A stretch of 64,000 nt of DNA from Streptomyces chrestomyceticus JCM 4735 (GTDB lineage Bacteria; Actinomycetota; Actinomycetes; Streptomycetales; Streptomycetaceae): contig NZ_BHZC01000001.1 of NCBI RefSeq assembly GCF_003865135.1, positions 2,852,001-2,916,000 of the forward strand, read 5' to 3'. Below the pieces are notes generated by a model. The model saw only the letters and a program-made list of their open reading frames with translations, did not search any database and was not told where the DNA came from. A program made the position numbers and the translations under genes. How positions within the stretch are numbered: position 1 is the first letter of the stretch; each line of letters opens with the position of its first letter. Below, piece by piece: positions 43,675 through 51,738 of this stretch.

Positions 43675-43705
43675 GGAACTGACCCTCCCCCTGCCGCCAG
43701 GGGAG

Positions 43706-43711
43706 TGTCAA
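43706..43711 (-). promoter_or_regulatory. ilvB promoter -35
   Basis: Consensus TTGACA on the minus strand, 31 bases before the leader ATG; the -10 is poor (GAGGGT at an 18-base spacing). The hexamer contains the TGA stop codon of the upstream GGDEF gene. Confidence 0.55.
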
Positions 43712-46700
43712 GTGGGTGGGACGGAGGTCTCACTATTTGGGCGCAGCGGAGGGCTGGCCAGCGCCGTCTCCGCCCCGTCCCGGCCGTCACCCGGCCCGAA
43801 TCGCCTGGGCAGTTCGCCCAGCACCCGTCCGGGTGACACCGGTTCGCGCCCCTTCTTGACGTGGCGTACCGGCAGGCCCGTGCCGCTGAGCATCACCGCC
43901 CGGCCCTCGCTGCCCGGGCCCGGCACCGCGTAGCCGCCCTGGGTGAGCGCGTGGCGCAGCCGGTGCTCGTCCAGCGGCCCGGAGAAGGCCATGCCCTGGC
44001 CGTGCGTACAGCCCATGGAGCGCAGCGCGACGATCTGCTCGGGCAGGTCGACGCCGTCGGCGACGGACTGCATGCCGAGGTCGGAGGCGATCCGCAGCAG
44101 CCCCGAGGTGATCTTGTGCAGCCGGGCGGAGTCCACCACCCCGTCGACCAGGTCGCGGTCCAGCCGCAGCACGTCGACGGGCAGCCGCCGCAGCGCTCCG
44201 ACGGCGGCCGCGCCGCTGCCGAAGCCGTCCAGGGCGATCCGTACCCCCAGGCGGCGCAGGGCCACCAGGCGGCGCTCCAGCTCCTCCAGCGGTATCCGCG
44301 GATCGGTGTCGGCCAGCTCCAGGACCAGCGAGCCGGACGGCAGGCCGTGCCGGGACAGCAGGGCCTCGATGCTCTTCGGCGGCAGCGCCCGGTCGAGCAG
44401 CCGGTGCGCGGAGATCCGGACGGCCACCGGGACCGGATGGCCCGCCCGGTGCCGGCCGGCGGCCTGCTGCACCGCCTCCTCCAACTGCCAGCGGCCCAGC
44501 TCGGCGGAGCGGTCGCCGTCCTCCTTGAGCCGGCCGCGGTCGCCGACCCGCAGGAACTCGGCGGGGGTGAAGAGTATGCCCTGGGCGGAGCGCCAGCGGG
44601 CCAGGGCGGCGACCGCCGTGATCCGGCCGCCGGCCAGTTCCACGACGGGCTGGTGCAGCAGCGCGAACTCGCCGTCGTGCAGGGCGGTGCGCAGCTTGGT
44701 GGCCAGCTCGGCGCGGCGCACCACGTCGGCCTGCATCTGGGGCGCGTACAGCTTGACGCAGCCCTTGCCGGCCTGTTTGGCGCGGTACATCGCCAGGTCG
44801 GCGTTGCGCATCAGGGGGCCGGGGGTGATGCCCGGCTCGGCGAAGGCGACACCGATGCTGGCGGCGACCCGTACGTCCCTGCCGTCGATCTTGTACGGGT
44901 CGGAGAGCCGGATGCGCAGCCGGTCGGCGACCTCCAGGATGCGGTGCTCGCGCGCCGCGTGGTCGCGGGAGCCGTCGCCCATGATCAGCGCGGCGAACTC
45001 GTCGCCGCCCAGCCGCGCGGCGGTGTCCCCGGCCCGTACGGATTCGGCCAGTCTGCGGGCGGCCTGGATCAGCAGCTCGTCCCCCGCCTGGTGGCCGATG
45101 GTGTCGTTCACCTGCTTGAAGCCGTCCAGGTCGATGTAGAGCACGGCGGTGCCCGGATCGGTGGCGCGGCGGCCGGTCAGCGCCTGGCTGACCCGTTCGG
45201 TGAACAGCGCCCGGTTGGGCAGGTCGGTGAGCGCGTCGTGCGAGGCGTTGTGCTGCAACTGGGCCTGGAGGCGGACGCGTTCGGTGACGTCGCGGGAGTT
45301 GAAGATGAGGCCGCCGTGGTGGCGGTTGACCGTGGACTCGACGTTGAGCCACTTCTCGCCGCCCGCGCGGTGTTCGCCCGCGCGGAAGCGGCACTCGATC
45401 CGGGTGGTCGGTTCGTCCTCGGGCCGGGCGGCGAGGAATCTGCGCACCTCGTGCACCACCCGCCCCAGGTCCTCGGGGTGGATGAGGGAGGCCAGCTCGG
45501 AGCCGACCAGTTCCTCCGCGTCCCGGCCGTAGACCCCCGCGGCGGCGGGGCTGACGTAGCGCAGTATCCCGGTCGGCGCGGCGATCATGATGACGTCGCT
45601 GGAGCCCTGCACCAGCGACCGGAAGTGGTTCTCCTTCTGGGCCAGTTCCTGCGTGAGGGTGATGTTGTCGAGCAGCATGATGCCCTGGCGGACGACCAGG
45701 GCGAGGACGACCGTGCAGCCGGTGAAGAGCACCACACGGTCGATGCGGCGGCCGTCCAGGACGTTGTACAGGATGCCCAGCGTGCAGACGGCGGCGGCCA
45801 GGTACGGGGTGAGCGCGGCCAGCGAACCGGCGATGGGCCGGGTGGCCGCCGCGGTGGCCGCCGAGGTGCCCGTGGCCGGCGGGGTACGGGGCGCGGCGCG
45901 CTCGGGAGCGGCGGCCGCGGTGTCGCCGCCGGGCAGCCGCCGGGCCACCCAGGGCGCGTACGTGAGCAGCATCGAGCCGGCGAACCAGCCGGCGTCCAGG
46001 ATCTGCCCGGAGCGGTAGTGCTCGCGCAGCAGCGGCGAGCTGAACAGTGCGTCGCACAGCACCGTCAGGGCCAGCGCCGCGATGGCGGTGTTGATGGCCG
46101 AGCGGTGCGCCGAGGAGCGCTTGAAGTGCAGTGCGAGCACCATGCTCACCAGCACGATGTCCAGCAGCGGGTACGCCAGCGCGAGCGCGCCCTGCGGCAC
46201 GCTCTGGCCCTGGAAGTGCGCGGTGTGCGCGAGCGCCAGGCTCCAGGAGAGCGTCAGCAGCGAGCCGCCGATCAGCCAGGCGTCCAGCCCCAGGCACACC
46301 CAGCCCGCCTTGGTCACGGGCCTCTTGGCGAGCACGAGCAGGCCGACGATGGCCGGTGGAGCGAAGAGCAGGAAGCAGAAGTCGGCGAGCGACGGGCTCG
46401 GCACCGGCTCGCGCAGCACGACCTCGTACCAGCCCCAGACGCCGTTGCCGATCCCCGCCATCGCGGAGGAGGCGGCGAACAGCAGCCAGGCGGGTCGAAA
46501 CCGGCCGTGGTGCCTGCGGGAGTACAGGAAGCAGGAGACGGCCGCCGCGAAGGCGGCCACGCTGAGGCCGAAGTCGCCCATGAAGGACGCGAGTTCCGGA
46601 GAGCCCCAGCCCAGGGCGGCGCCCACGGCGTAACCGCCGCAGACGACCGCGAGCACGACCTGCGGTACCACGCCCGGTGCGCCGCCGGCCTGCACCGGCG

Positions 46701-46731
46701 GCCGGGTGAGGACCGCGCCCGTGGCGCTCAC
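43708..46731 (-). CDS. cdgE: Membrane GGDEF-EAL protein with PAS domain; EAL site degenerate
   Basis: Cyclic di-GMP protein, 1007 aa. About eight TM helices fill residues 1-360; a PAS domain follows (HFRSLVQGSSDVIMIAAPTGI), then GGDEF with an intact RLGGDEFAAL (near 577), then an EAL-like domain. The EAL signature is AAL (AVAALARW), ELTES has become ELADTD, DDFGTG is LDGFGSG and VAEGVE is VADGVD, so phosphodiesterase activity is unlikely while cyclase activity is plausible. GTG 46731 is chosen for its strong GGAGGAG site; the frame is open to ATG 46857 without a good site. The symbol rests on its position next to ilvB, as for SCO5511 in S. coelicolor. Confidence 0.85.
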   Translation of the reverse strand: MSATGAVLTRPPVQAGGAPGVVPQVVLAVVCGGYAVGAALGWGSPELASFMGDFGLSVAAFAAAVSCFLYSRRHHGRFRPAWLLFAASSAMAGIGNGVWGWYEVVLREPVPSPSLADFCFLLFAPPAIVGLLVLAKRPVTKAGWVCLGLDAWLIGGSLLTLSWSLALAHTAHFQGQSVPQGALALAYPLLDIVLVSMVLALHFKRSSAHRSAINTAIAALALTVLCDALFSSPLLREHYRSGQILDAGWFAGSMLLTYAPWVARRLPGGDTAAAAPERAAPRTPPATGTSAATAAATRPIAGSLAALTPYLAAAVCTLGILYNVLDGRRIDRVVLFTGCTVVLALVVRQGIMLLDNITLTQELAQKENHFRSLVQGSSDVIMIAAPTGILRYVSPAAAGVYGRDAEELVGSELASLIHPEDLGRVVHEVRRFLAARPEDEPTTRIECRFRAGEHRAGGEKWLNVESTVNRHHGGLIFNSRDVTERVRLQAQLQHNASHDALTDLPNRALFTERVSQALTGRRATDPGTAVLYIDLDGFKQVNDTIGHQAGDELLIQAARRLAESVRAGDTAARLGGDEFAALIMGDGSRDHAAREHRILEVADRLRIRLSDPYKIDGRDVRVAASIGVAFAEPGITPGPLMRNADLAMYRAKQAGKGCVKLYAPQMQADVVRRAELATKLRTALHDGEFALLHQPVVELAGGRITAVAALARWRSAQGILFTPAEFLRVGDRGRLKEDGDRSAELGRWQLEEAVQQAAGRHRAGHPVPVAVRISAHRLLDRALPPKSIEALLSRHGLPSGSLVLELADTDPRIPLEELERRLVALRRLGVRIALDGFGSGAAAVGALRRLPVDVLRLDRDLVDGVVDSARLHKITSGLLRIASDLGMQSVADGVDLPEQIVALRSMGCTHGQGMAFSGPLDEHRLRHALTQGGYAVPGPGSEGRAVMLSGTGLPVRHVKKGREPVSPGRVLGELPRRFGPGDGRDGAETALASPPLRPNSETSVPPT

Positions 46732-47064
46732 CGCCCTCTCCTCCCGCCCACCGCGCGACATCGTCGTGACCGGTGCGCGCACGGCGCCCGGCGTGCCCAT
46801 GGACCCGGAGGTGTCCCCCCGGGGGATTGCGGAGTGCCTGTCCCGTGCGTCGTCCATCGGCCGTACATCGCCCGTCGCCCCCCTCGGTTCCGGTCTTTCG
46901 CGCTGCGCCGCATCACTGCCCGGCGCGGCCCCCGCTCGGACGATACACCAGGATCGTCACTCAGGGACATAGCCTCTCTACGCAGCGTGACTGTCAGTGG
47001 GATGCGGATACCCAGTGCAGTCGTACGGCCCCGTAGAGCTACCCGCAAGGGGTCCGGGAAGGTT
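46732..47064. other. Upstream region of the GGDEF-EAL gene
   Basis: 333 bases between the chosen start and the next gene, on the same strand. The first 126 bases are open in frame and may be coding. The AT-richer part at about 46938-46990 (TATCGT and TATGTC on the minus strand) is the likely promoter; no convincing -35 was found. Confidence 0.4.
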
Positions 47065-48027
47065 TCACCCGGCCGTAGCCACGACGTTGCACAGGGGATC
47101 ACCGGAGGCGAAACGTGTCAGCTGGTCCCTGACGAGGCGCTTGGCGCGGGGCAGGAAGGCAGAACTGGGGCCTCCGACATGGGGAGTGACGAGCACGCCG
47201 GGAGCGTGCCACAGCGGGTGCCCCGCGGGCAGCGGTTCCGGATCGGTGACGTCCAGCGCCGCCCGCAATCGCCCCGATTCGAGTTCGGTGAGAAGCGCCT
47301 CCGTGTTGACGACGGCACCGCGCGCCACGTTCACCAGCAGCGCGCCGTCCTTCATGCGCGCCAGGAAGTCACTGCCGACCAGGCCGCGGGTGGCGTCGGT
47401 GAGCGGCGTGGCGATGATCACGACGTCCGCCGCGGGCAGCACGGCGGGCAGTTCGGTGAGCGGAAGCACGGGCCCGCGCACGGTCTCACGTGCGGTGCGC
47501 GCAATGCGCGCCACCCGCGCACACTCGAAGGGTGTGAGCCGGTCCTCGATCGCACTGCCGATCGATCCGTACCCCACGATGACCACCGTCTTGTCGGCGA
47601 GGGCGGGCCGGAACCCGTTGAGCCACCGCCCCTCGTCCTGGCCCCGGACGAATTCCGGTATGCCGCGCAGCGAGGCGAGCGTCAGGGTGAGCGCCAGCTC
47701 GGCCGTGCTGGCGTCGTGCAGGCCGCGGGCGTTGCACAGCCGGGCCCCGGGAGGCAGCCGGTGCAGGGCGGGCAGCAGGTGCTCGACCCCGGCGGTCAGG
47801 GACTGCACGGCGCGCAGCCCCGTCATCTCCGTCAGCGGGCGTATGCACACCTGCGGATCCTTCATGTACGGGGCCACGTAGAAGGCGCAGCGGGCGGGGT
47901 CGGCGGGGAACTCCGGCCCGGCGTCCCAATGGACGTAGTCGAAGCGGTCCGGGAGTCCGCCGATCTCGTCGGCGGGGATCGGGAGCCATACGTCGTTCGC
48001 GGGGGTGCGCGGGTCTGCTGGTGCCAT
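47065..48027 (-). CDS. D-2-hydroxyacid dehydrogenase
   Basis: NAD(P)-dependent 2-hydroxyacid dehydrogenase, 320 aa. The cofactor motif is TVVIVGYGSIGSAIEDRL (about 147-164), the catalytic Arg is in LLVNVARGAVV, the Glu region is ALDVTDPEPLP, and the His is in VLVTPHVGGPSSAF. The phosphorylation-type sequence ARIARTARE instead of an acidic residue after the second strand favours NADPH. The substrate (glyoxylate, hydroxypyruvate or another 2-oxoacid) cannot be told. Divergent from the aldo/keto reductase gene across 87 bases. Confidence 0.88.
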   Translation of the reverse strand: MAPADPRTPANDVWLPIPADEIGGLPDRFDYVHWDAGPEFPADPARCAFYVAPYMKDPQVCIRPLTEMTGLRAVQSLTAGVEHLLPALHRLPPGARLCNARGLHDASTAELALTLTLASLRGIPEFVRGQDEGRWLNGFRPALADKTVVIVGYGSIGSAIEDRLTPFECARVARIARTARETVRGPVLPLTELPAVLPAADVVIIATPLTDATRGLVGSDFLARMKDGALLVNVARGAVVNTEALLTELESGRLRAALDVTDPEPLPAGHPLWHAPGVLVTPHVGGPSSAFLPRAKRLVRDQLTRFASGDPLCNVVATAG

Positions 48028-48114
48028 GGCCAGAGGCTATGCGATGCCCTCCGGGCTCAGACGTTAGTTTGGTCAGGCCCTTGACCGGGGGCGAGGGGAT
48101 GGAGGCACGACCAC

Positions 48115-49107
48115 GTGGAGCGCAGGACAATCGGGGCTACAGCGCTCGAAGTGGGTGCAATCGGACTCGGCTGTATGCCGATGAGCTGGGGGTACACCGA
48201 GTCGCAGCGCAACGGCGAGAGCTCGCTGCGCACCGTGCACACCGCGCTCGACCAGGGCTGCACCCTCCTCGACACCGCTGACATGTACGGGCCGTTCACC
48301 AATGAACTGCTGGTCGGCCGGGCCCTCAAGGAGCGCCGCGCGGAAGCCTTCGTGTCGACCAAGGTCGGGCTGCTGGTGGGCGAGCAGCACATCGTCGCCA
48401 ACGGGCGGCCCGGCTACGTGAGACGGGCGTGCGACGCCTCGCTGCGCCGCCTCCAGACCGACTGCATCGACCTGTACCAACTGCACCGCACCGACCCCGA
48501 GGTACCGATCGAGGAGACCTGGGGCGCGATGGCCGGCCTGGTGGCCGCCGGGAAGGTGCGCGCGCTGGGGCTGTGCGCGGTGGGCGCGCGCGCCGGGCGC
48601 CGGCGGGGCACGCGGCTGTACGACGGGACGCTGCGGCAGTTGGAACGCATTCAGCAGGTGTTCCCGGTCAGCAGCGTGCAGGCCGAACTGTCGGTGTGGT
48701 CCAAGGAGGCACTGGAGACGCTGCTGCCGTGGTGCGTCACGCGCGGCGTCGGGTTCCTCGCGGCCATGCCGCTGGGAAACGGTTTCCTCACCGGCACGCT
48801 GACCCCTGGGCAGGGCTTCGAACCGGAGGACATACGGGCCCGGCACCCGCGCTTCACGGCCGAGATGATGGCCGCCAACCAGCCGGTGGTGGCCGGGCTG
48901 CGCCGGGTGGGCGCGCGGCACGGGGCCACGCCGGGGCAGGTGGCGCTGGCGTGGGTACTGGCGCAGGGGCCGCACGTCGTGCCCGTACCGGGGACCAAGA
49001 AGGAACGCTGGGCCGCCGAGAACGCGGCGGCGGCCGGGCTGACGCTGGACCGCCGGGACCTCGCGGAGATCGCCGCGCTGCCGCCGGCGCGGGGATCGTG
49101 GGACTAG
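48115..49107 (+). CDS. Aldo/keto reductase
   Basis: NADPH-dependent reductase of the AKR superfamily, 330 aa. The catalytic tetrad is visible: Asp and Tyr in LDTADMYGPFTNE (about 55-67), Lys in FVSTKVGLL and His in YQLHRTDPEV; the cofactor-binding end is VPVPGTKKERWAAENAAA. GTG 48115 has GGAGG 9 bases upstream. It resembles the YajO/AKR11-12 type that reduces small aldehydes or sugars; the substrate is unknown. It is divergent from the 2-hydroxyacid dehydrogenase, so the two may be co-expressed. Confidence 0.88.
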   Translation: MERRTIGATALEVGAIGLGCMPMSWGYTESQRNGESSLRTVHTALDQGCTLLDTADMYGPFTNELLVGRALKERRAEAFVSTKVGLLVGEQHIVANGRPGYVRRACDASLRRLQTDCIDLYQLHRTDPEVPIEETWGAMAGLVAAGKVRALGLCAVGARAGRRRGTRLYDGTLRQLERIQQVFPVSSVQAELSVWSKEALETLLPWCVTRGVGFLAAMPLGNGFLTGTLTPGQGFEPEDIRARHPRFTAEMMAANQPVVAGLRRVGARHGATPGQVALAWVLAQGPHVVPVPGTKKERWAAENAAAAGLTLDRRDLAEIAALPPARGSWD

Positions 49108-49301
49108 CGAGCCCGACGGGTGGCGACCGGGCGGGGGTTGCAGGGGCCGAAGAGGAGGCCCCGGCCGGCCGGGCCGGAGCGGGGGCCTGGGACTGCAGGG
49201 CCGAGGCGGAGACCCGGGTAGGCCGCGCCGGAGTGGGGGCCTGACGTGGAGGGTGCGGTGTGGTGTCGTAAGGCGGGTTCCGTCGACGAGAGGACTTCGC
49301 C

Positions 49302-50474
49302 GTGCAACGACGCTCCGTGACCTCCGTGTTGGCCGCTGCCTCGCTGCTGCTGGCGGCGGGGTGCTCCTCCGGGGGCGCCCCCGGCCCGGCCGGCTCGCTC
49401 GCCGCTTCGTCCGCCCCGCCCGGCGCTTCCTCCCCGGGCGGCACCCCGGCCTCCCCGACCGCCTCCGCGCCGCCCGCCAAGGGGTCGGTGAAGGTCGTCA
49501 GCACCCTGACCACCGGTCTCACCTCACCCTGGGGAGTGGCCGCACTGCCCGGAGGTGACCTCCTGGTGTCCTCGCGGGACACCGGGAAGATCTTCCGGGT
49601 GGCGGCGGACGGCGGCCGCACGACCGAGCTGGGTACGGTGCCCGGGGTCGCTCCGGGCGGCGAGGGCGGGCTGCTGGGGATCGCCGTGGCGCCGTCGTTC
49701 GGCCGGTCCCCCCAGGTGTACGCGTACTTCACCACCGAGTCCGACAACCGCGTCGCCCGGCTGAACTACGACGCGAAGAAGCAGCCCGGCAGTCAACTGG
49801 GCGCCCCCGACACGGTCCTGAAGGGCATCCCCAAGGGGCAGATCCACAACGGCGGCCGGATCGCGTTCGGCCCGGACAAGATGCTCTACGCGGGCACCGG
49901 CGAGACCGGTGACACCGGCCTCGCCCAGGACCGGTCGTCGCTGGGCGGCAAGATCCTGCGCATGACACCGGACGGCGAGCCGGTGCACGGCAACCCGGAC
50001 GCCGGCTCGGTGGTGTACTCGTACGGACACCGCAATGTGCAGGGCCTGGCCTGGGACGCCGAGGGGCGGCTGTGGGCCGCCGAGTTCGGGCAGAACACCT
50101 GGGACGAGCTGAACCTGATCGAGCCGGGCAAGAACTACGGCTGGCCCGAGGTCGAGGGCAAGGGCCGGGGCGACGCCCGGTTCGTGGACCCGGTGGCGCA
50201 GTGGAAGACGGCGGACGCCTCACCGAGCGGCATCGCGATCGCCGAGGGCTCGGTCTGGATGGCGGGGCTGCGCGGCGAACGGCTGTGGCGGATCCCGCTC
50301 GCCGGGCGGCAGGCGTCGGCGGCGCCGCAGGCGTTCCTCCAGGGCGAGTACGGGCGGCTGCGTACGGTCGTGGCCGCCCAGGACGGCGGGCTGTGGCTGG
50401 TCACCAGCAACACCGACGGGCGCGGGGAGCCGAAGCAGGGCGACGACCGGATCCTGCGGCTGGACGTGAGCTGA
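49302..50474 (+). CDS. PQQ-type sugar dehydrogenase (GSDH/sorbosone family) lipoprotein
   Basis: Exported lipoprotein, 390 aa. The lipobox is LLLAAGC (Cys near 21), then a Ser/Ala/Pro linker to about 60 and a six-bladed propeller of the glucose/sorbosone dehydrogenase family: LTSPWGVAALPGGDLLVSSR, GEGGLLGIAVAPSF, HNGGRIAFGPDKMLYAGTGE, YSYGHRNVQGLAWD, AAEFGQNTWDELNLIEPGKNYGWPE. The His in HNGG and the Arg/Asn of GHRN correspond to PQQ-site residues. It probably oxidises a sugar or polyol outside the membrane. GTG 49302 follows GAGAGGA. No PQQ synthesis genes are nearby. Confidence 0.87.
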   Translation: MQRRSVTSVLAAASLLLAAGCSSGGAPGPAGSLAASSAPPGASSPGGTPASPTASAPPAKGSVKVVSTLTTGLTSPWGVAALPGGDLLVSSRDTGKIFRVAADGGRTTELGTVPGVAPGGEGGLLGIAVAPSFGRSPQVYAYFTTESDNRVARLNYDAKKQPGSQLGAPDTVLKGIPKGQIHNGGRIAFGPDKMLYAGTGETGDTGLAQDRSSLGGKILRMTPDGEPVHGNPDAGSVVYSYGHRNVQGLAWDAEGRLWAAEFGQNTWDELNLIEPGKNYGWPEVEGKGRGDARFVDPVAQWKTADASPSGIAIAEGSVWMAGLRGERLWRIPLAGRQASAAPQAFLQGEYGRLRTVVAAQDGGLWLVTSNTDGRGEPKQGDDRILRLDVS

Positions 50475-50639
50475 ACGGGAGGAACCGGGACGGCAGGGGC
50501 AGGGGCGCACCGGCGGGCACGGATGCGTACAGCGGCCCAGGCGGGCACAGGTGCATACAGGCACGGCCAGAGCCGCCCGTTCCGCTTCGTTGGTGCCTAC
50601 ACTCGTCGTACGGAGCCGTTCGCGTCGTCAGGGGGCAGG

Positions 50640-50822
50640 ATGTTCAACCTGGTGGAGGAACTGTTCGCGCCGGGACGCAAGCACACCGACGAGGAACGGC
50701 GCCGGCTGACCCTGGTGGTCACCGACACCGGCGACAGTGATCCCGGCAAGGGACCGATAGACCTGTCCTCGGGCAAGGTCACCGTCCGCCTGCCGGAGCA
50801 GGAACCGCCGCGGCGGCCCTGA
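50640..50822 (+). CDS. DUF6191-type small protein
   Basis: Short protein, 60 aa: MFNLVEELFAPGRKHTDEER, then RRLTLVVTDTGDSDPGKGP and IDLSSGKVTVRLPEQEPP. It matches the small DUF6191 family common in Streptomyces. The N-terminal half is amphipathic and charged, the C-terminal half contains the conserved DPG(K/R)GPIDL. ATG 50640 follows GGGGGCAGG, a poor-spacing ribosome site. No function known; position after the PQQ dehydrogenase is not informative. Confidence 0.72.
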   Translation: MFNLVEELFAPGRKHTDEERRRLTLVVTDTGDSDPGKGPIDLSSGKVTVRLPEQEPPRRP

Positions 50823-50905
50823 GACGGCCCGGACCGGCAGTCCCCCGGGCGGCCGCGTACGGCCTGAGGTACTGCGCGGTTCGGGGCCGGTCGGCGCGTA
50901 CGGCC

Positions 50906-51526
50906 TCAGGAACCGGGCGTTCCGGCGCCGGCCTTGGGCAGGGTGGGCATGCTCGCGAACAGGTCGAAGTACATGCCCGCGGAGACGATCAGCCCCAGTA
51001 CGCCGAGGGCGAGTCCGCCCCAGGCCACGGCTCGCACCCAGGTCGGGCGGGGCCGCAGGAGGACCAGGCCGGCGACGACGACGGCGAGCAGCGCGAAGAT
51101 GGCGTTGACGAGGGCGTGGGTGTGCCAGGGGGCGCCGTAGACGGTGCCGATCTGGTCGGTGGCCTTGCCGGTCTGCAGCTTGATCTGGCCGAGCAGCGTC
51201 TGGCGCTCGGCCAGTACGGTGCCGACCCAGGTGCCGGTGAGCGAGGCGAGACCCAGTCCCGCGGCGACGACGGAGCCGGCGCCGGACGCCACCGAACCGG
51301 TCGCGGTGGCGGCGGGCGCCGCGTCGGCGTCCGCGGTCTCCTCCCCGTCCGCCTCGTCCGCCCCGTGCTGCTCGTCGGCGCCCGCGTCGGCCGCGGCGCC
51401 GGACGGCTTCTTCCCTTCCGCCCCGGCGGCCTCGGACGCCCCGTCGGCCTCCGTCGTCCCGGTGGCCGCCTTGGCCTCGTCGGCCTTCGTGTCGTCGGTG
51501 CGCTCTTCGGTCTTGGTGGTGTCCAT
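50906..51526 (-). CDS. Membrane protein with acidic N-terminal domain
   Basis: Hypothetical protein, 206 aa. Residues 1-75 are acidic, Ala-, Glu- and Asp-rich and probably disordered; the rest contains about four hydrophobic stretches (ATGSVASGAGSVVAAGLGLA, ALVNAIFALLAVVVAGLVLL, AVAWGGLALGVLGLIVSAGM). No known domain is recognised. ATG 51526 has no ribosome site, and TACGGT lies 7 bases upstream, consistent with a leaderless message. It sits downstream of the MMPL transporter on the same strand reading, separated by 212 bases rich in GTACG. Confidence 0.65.
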   Translation of the reverse strand: MDTTKTEERTDDTKADEAKAATGTTEADGASEAAGAEGKKPSGAAADAGADEQHGADEADGEETADADAAPAATATGSVASGAGSVVAAGLGLASLTGTWVGTVLAERQTLLGQIKLQTGKATDQIGTVYGAPWHTHALVNAIFALLAVVVAGLVLLRPRPTWVRAVAWGGLALGVLGLIVSAGMYFDLFASMPTLPKAGAGTPGS

Positions 51527-51738
51527 GGGCGCGACCGTAGGTGCCGCGTCTGAGAGACGTATGAGAATCCCCGGGGCGCAGGGGGAACCGGCCGTGACGG
51601 CGGACGCGAGAGCCGTACGGGGCGTGCGGAGCGGCGGGGTACGGACGTACGGACGGGCGGGGTACGAGGCGTACGGAGGCGGCTTGCCGAACGTACGACG
51701 ACGGGCTGCGGGACGTACGGCGGCGGCCCGCCCGGCCG

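Noticed and set aside
43313..43711. N-terminal extension of ilvB from 43711
   Set aside because: Translates the leader peptide region and the terminator; the real start is ATG 43498 after the attenuator.
46731..46857. Start of the GGDEF-EAL gene at ATG 46857
   Set aside because: No ribosome site there, while GTG 46731 has GGAGGAG at good spacing. Kept as an alternative, not excluded.
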